Of a stretch of DNA of 15,019 nt, positions 12,898-15,019 are shown in pieces. This DNA comes from Gammaproteobacteria bacterium. Its GTDB lineage: Bacteria > Pseudomonadota > Gammaproteobacteria > Steroidobacterales > Steroidobacteraceae. The notes beneath the pieces are model-generated. The model was not told where the DNA came from. It did not search any database and saw only the letters and a list, made by a program, of their open reading frames with translations. Position numbers and translations under genes: made by a program. Where the stretch lies: the NCBI GenBank assembly GCA_003165495.1, contig PMMB01000136.1, positions 1 to 15,019 on the forward strand, written 5' to 3'. The number at the start of each line of letters is the position of its first letter. Position 1 is the stretch's first letter.

Positions 12898-14688
12898 CTA
12901 AGGGGTCGCTCGGGAGCGGCCCTTGGATTTGAGAAGTAGTGTTAATTCGGCCTTTTCGTCGTAATTCAAGCCTAATTCCTCCGCTTTTCGCAATAATTCG
13001 TCCATTCGGCGCCCCGGGCCATATTCCTCGAGCAGCTTTTCAACCGCCATTTGCAGCTCCTTTGCGGCCGCCGCGGCATCCGCCACCAGCGGCTCGGCCA
13101 TGGCGAGCTCGGCCAAACGGCCGTATTCGGGCAGATCCCGCCAGCGCTCGAGCAGCATCGCGGTACTTGGGCCGGATGCCGCCGCCGCTTGCATCAGCAG
13201 TTCCCGGAGCACCGCAACACCGGGTTTGTCGACACCCTGAAGGGACTCGGGGTCTTTGACCGCCGCCGCCGCCGCGGGGTGGTGCAGCACCAGGGTGATG
13301 GCCTGGGTCAGTAAATTGCCGCGCCCGACACTGATTCGACCGCGATGCGGGACGATGGGTTCCGGCCGCTCCGTGGGGGCCCGCTTCGGGTCGCCGGACT
13401 GGAACGACTTCTTGAGGGTCGCCGCGGGCATGCCGACTTGCGCGGCGAGACGGTCGGCGAGCATTTCCCGGTAAATGCCTTCGGGCATGCGGGCGAACAG
13501 GGGCGCCGCCAGGGCTTTGAGCTTCGCACGGCCGTCGACATGGTCAAGATCCACCTCGACCATCAGTTGTTGGATCAAGTATTCAGACAGGGGCAGGGCG
13601 GTGTTCAGCCGGTTCTCGAACGCCTCGGGGCCTTCTTCCGCGACCAGGGTATCGGGGTCGTGGCCCTCGGGCAAAAACATGAACTTAAGCTCGCGTCCAT
13701 CGCGCGCCAGGCTCAAGGAATTCTCCAGCGCCCGCCAGGCGGCTTGGCGGCCGGCGCGATCGCCGTCGAAGCAGAACACCACTTCGCTGGTCACTCTAAA
13801 AATCTTGTTGAGGTGCTCTTGAGTGGTCGCGGTGCCGAGGGTGGCGACGGCATAGGTGATCCCGGCTTGGTGCAGGCGCACCACGTCCATGTAGCCTTCA
13901 ACGATCATCAAGCGCTTGAAATCCGCCCGCGCTTGCCGCGCCTCGTATAACCCGTAGAGTTCGCGGCCCTTGTGAAACAGGGGTGTCTCCGGGGAGTTGA
14001 GGTATTTGGGCTCGCCCTGATCGATGATTCTCCCCCCGAAACCGATGACGCGTCCGCGCGAATCGCGAATGGGAAACATCAGCCGATCGCGGAAGCGATC
14101 GTAAAAGCCGGCCGCGCCCGCGCGCGCGACGGTACGTTCGATGATCATGCCTAGCTGCAGGACTTGGCGCCGTTCCTCTTCCTGCGATCCAAAGCGGTTG
14201 AGCAGGGCATCCCAAGAATCCGGTGCGTATCCCAAGGCAAACTTTGCAGTGGTTATCGCATCGATTCCACGCGCACTCACGTATTTCTGGGCGCGCGGCT
14301 GGTCCGCCAAGTTCTGCTCGAAAAAGCGTGCGACGCGTGCCATGACGTTGTGCAGATCGGCGCTGCCGGGATCGCCGGATCTATGTGCCTCGCGCGGCAT
14401 TTCGAGGGCTGCGCGCTGCGCGAGGTCCGCCACGGCGTCGAAGAACTCCATCTTCTCGTATTGCATGAGAAAGCCGATCACGGTGCCATGCGCCCCACAA
14501 CCGAAGCAATGGTAGAACTGCTTCTCGGGACTGACCCAGAAAGAGGGTGATTTCTCGTTGTGGAACGGACAGCAGGCCTTGAATTCGCGCCCCGCCTTTT
14601 TCAGTGGAACCCGTGCGCCGATTATCTCGACGATATCGGAACGGGCGACGACCTCGTCGATAAACGACTGTGGAATGCGGCCGGCCAT
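12898..14688 (-). CDS. dnaG: DNA primase DnaG
   Basis: This 596-residue primase makes RNA primers for replication with the DnaB helicase. The N-terminal CHC2 zinc-binding domain has C40, H43, C61 and C64 (CCPFHNEKSPSF through YHCFGCG). The catalytic core contains RDRLMFPIRDSRGRVIGFGG (201-219). The TOPRIM metal site has E264 in VEGYMDV and D308/D310 in FDGDRAG. The C-terminal helicase-interaction domain (from about residue 430) is alanine-rich and variable, as is usual. Length fits the family (E. coli 581). The ATG at 14688 has AGGCGG about four bases upstream. It sits 13 bases after yqeY, and rpoD follows, giving the macromolecular-synthesis operon order. Confidence 0.98.
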   Translation of the reverse strand: MAGRIPQSFIDEVVARSDIVEIIGARVPLKKAGREFKACCPFHNEKSPSFWVSPEKQFYHCFGCGAHGTVIGFLMQYEKMEFFDAVADLAQRAALEMPREAHRSGDPGSADLHNVMARVARFFEQNLADQPRAQKYVSARGIDAITTAKFALGYAPDSWDALLNRFGSQEEERRQVLQLGMIIERTVARAGAAGFYDRFRDRLMFPIRDSRGRVIGFGGRIIDQGEPKYLNSPETPLFHKGRELYGLYEARQARADFKRLMIVEGYMDVVRLHQAGITYAVATLGTATTQEHLNKIFRVTSEVVFCFDGDRAGRQAAWRALENSLSLARDGRELKFMFLPEGHDPDTLVAEEGPEAFENRLNTALPLSEYLIQQLMVEVDLDHVDGRAKLKALAAPLFARMPEGIYREMLADRLAAQVGMPAATLKKSFQSGDPKRAPTERPEPIVPHRGRISVGRGNLLTQAITLVLHHPAAAAAVKDPESLQGVDKPGVAVLRELLMQAAAASGPSTAMLLERWRDLPEYGRLAELAMAEPLVADAAAAAKELQMAVEKLLEEYGPGRRMDELLRKAEELGLNYDEKAELTLLLKSKGRSRATP

Positions 14689-14701
14689 GGACCGCCTGCG
14701 A

Positions 14702-15019
14702 TCAACCGCTTAAGCGGGCTTTGATTTTCGCCCCGACTTGGCCTAAGTCGGCGCGGCCCTGCGCCTTGCCTTTGATGATGGCCATGACTTTGCCCATGTC
14801 CTTGATGCTGGCCGCGCCCGTCGCTGAGATGGTATCGCTGATCAGGGCGTCGATCTCGGTATCGCTCAACTGGGAGGGCAGGTAGCCCTGCAGCAGGGTG
14901 ATTTCCGCCGCCTCTTTCTCGACCAAGTCCTGACGATTGCCGGCTTGGAATTGCACCAGCGACTCTTTGCGCTGTTTGATCATTTTCTCGAGAACGCTCA
15001 ATACCTGGGTGTCGTCGAG
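14702..15019 (-). CDS. yqeY: GatB/YqeY domain protein, 5' end cut by window edge
   Basis: The frame is open through the right edge, so 105 C-terminal residues are visible of a family length near 150. The visible part contains LSVLEKMIKQRKES, LLQGYLPSQLSDTEI, IKDMGKVMAIIKGKAQGRAD and the terminal KARLSG, all typical of YqeY, the family related to the tail domain of the amidotransferase subunit GatB. Its function is unproven; a tRNA-related role is suggested by homology only. The ATG that can be read near 15001 is internal (LDDTQV precedes it in frame) and is not the real start. In many proteobacteria yqeY lies between rpsU and dnaG, so rpsU is expected just outside the window. CCGCTTAAGCGG, a perfect 12-base palindrome, overlaps its last codons. 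Confidence 0.93.
   Translation of the reverse strand, partial: LDDTQVLSVLEKMIKQRKESLVQFQAGNRQDLVEKEAAEITLLQGYLPSQLSDTEIDALISDTISATGAASIKDMGKVMAIIKGKAQGRADLGQVGAKIKARLSG

Overview
The window is GC-rich, densely coded bacterial chromosome with no tRNA, rRNA, CRISPR array, insertion sequence or phage gene. The right-hand end carries the order yqeY-dnaG-rpoD, the macromolecular-synthesis arrangement. Its RpoD has a primary sigma-70 architecture with an acidic non-conserved insert. Together with a Wzi-type outer-membrane protein and PilZ, GFA and DUF1203 proteins, this suggests a gammaproteobacterium, perhaps a Steroidobacterales, Nevskiales or Xanthomonadales relative. The rank below class is a guess.

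Region 1 (1-3581) is a hydroxyproline catabolic locus. A DadA/LhpB-type FAD dehydrogenase (minus strand, cut by the left edge) is divergent from a three-gene operon on the plus strand: a DapA-family deaminase, a two-cysteine proline-racemase-family epimerase and a GntR/FCD regulator. The plus-strand genes are translationally coupled by 1-nt and 4-nt overlaps. The expected pathway is trans-4-hydroxy-L-proline to cis-4-hydroxy-D-proline (epimerase), to pyrroline-4-hydroxy-2-carboxylate (dehydrogenase), to 2-oxoglutarate semialdehyde (deaminase). The semialdehyde dehydrogenase and a transporter are not in view. The 59-bp divergent gap holds a GTATAC operator-like palindrome at the centre of a nearly symmetric pair of promoter-like elements.

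Region 2 (3544-4901, minus strand) holds a PilZ-domain protein, a DUF1203 protein and a GFA-family zinc protein. The last two overlap. The GFA gene also overlaps the GntR gene tail to tail.

Region 3 (5035-9017) is a small surface-polysaccharide group: a GT4 glycosyltransferase, a divergent FkbM-type methyltransferase, and a large Wzi-type outer-membrane protein convergent with the methyltransferase.

Region 4 (9018-10845, plus strand) holds a PaiB-type FMN-binding protein, a RimJ/RimL-like GNAT acetyltransferase and an OsmC-family protein, followed by hairpins that separate them from rpoD.

Region 5 (10926-15019, minus strand) is the housekeeping block yqeY (5' end outside the window), dnaG and rpoD.

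Most of the window is ordinary gene content. I did not find a convincing new multi-gene system. The most distinctive signals are in the divergent intergenic regions: symmetric promoter/operator layouts at about 1008-1055 and 9025-9080, and several genes with no Shine-Dalgarno sequence and a -10-like element almost touching the start codon. No stretch longer than 300 bases lacks a gene.
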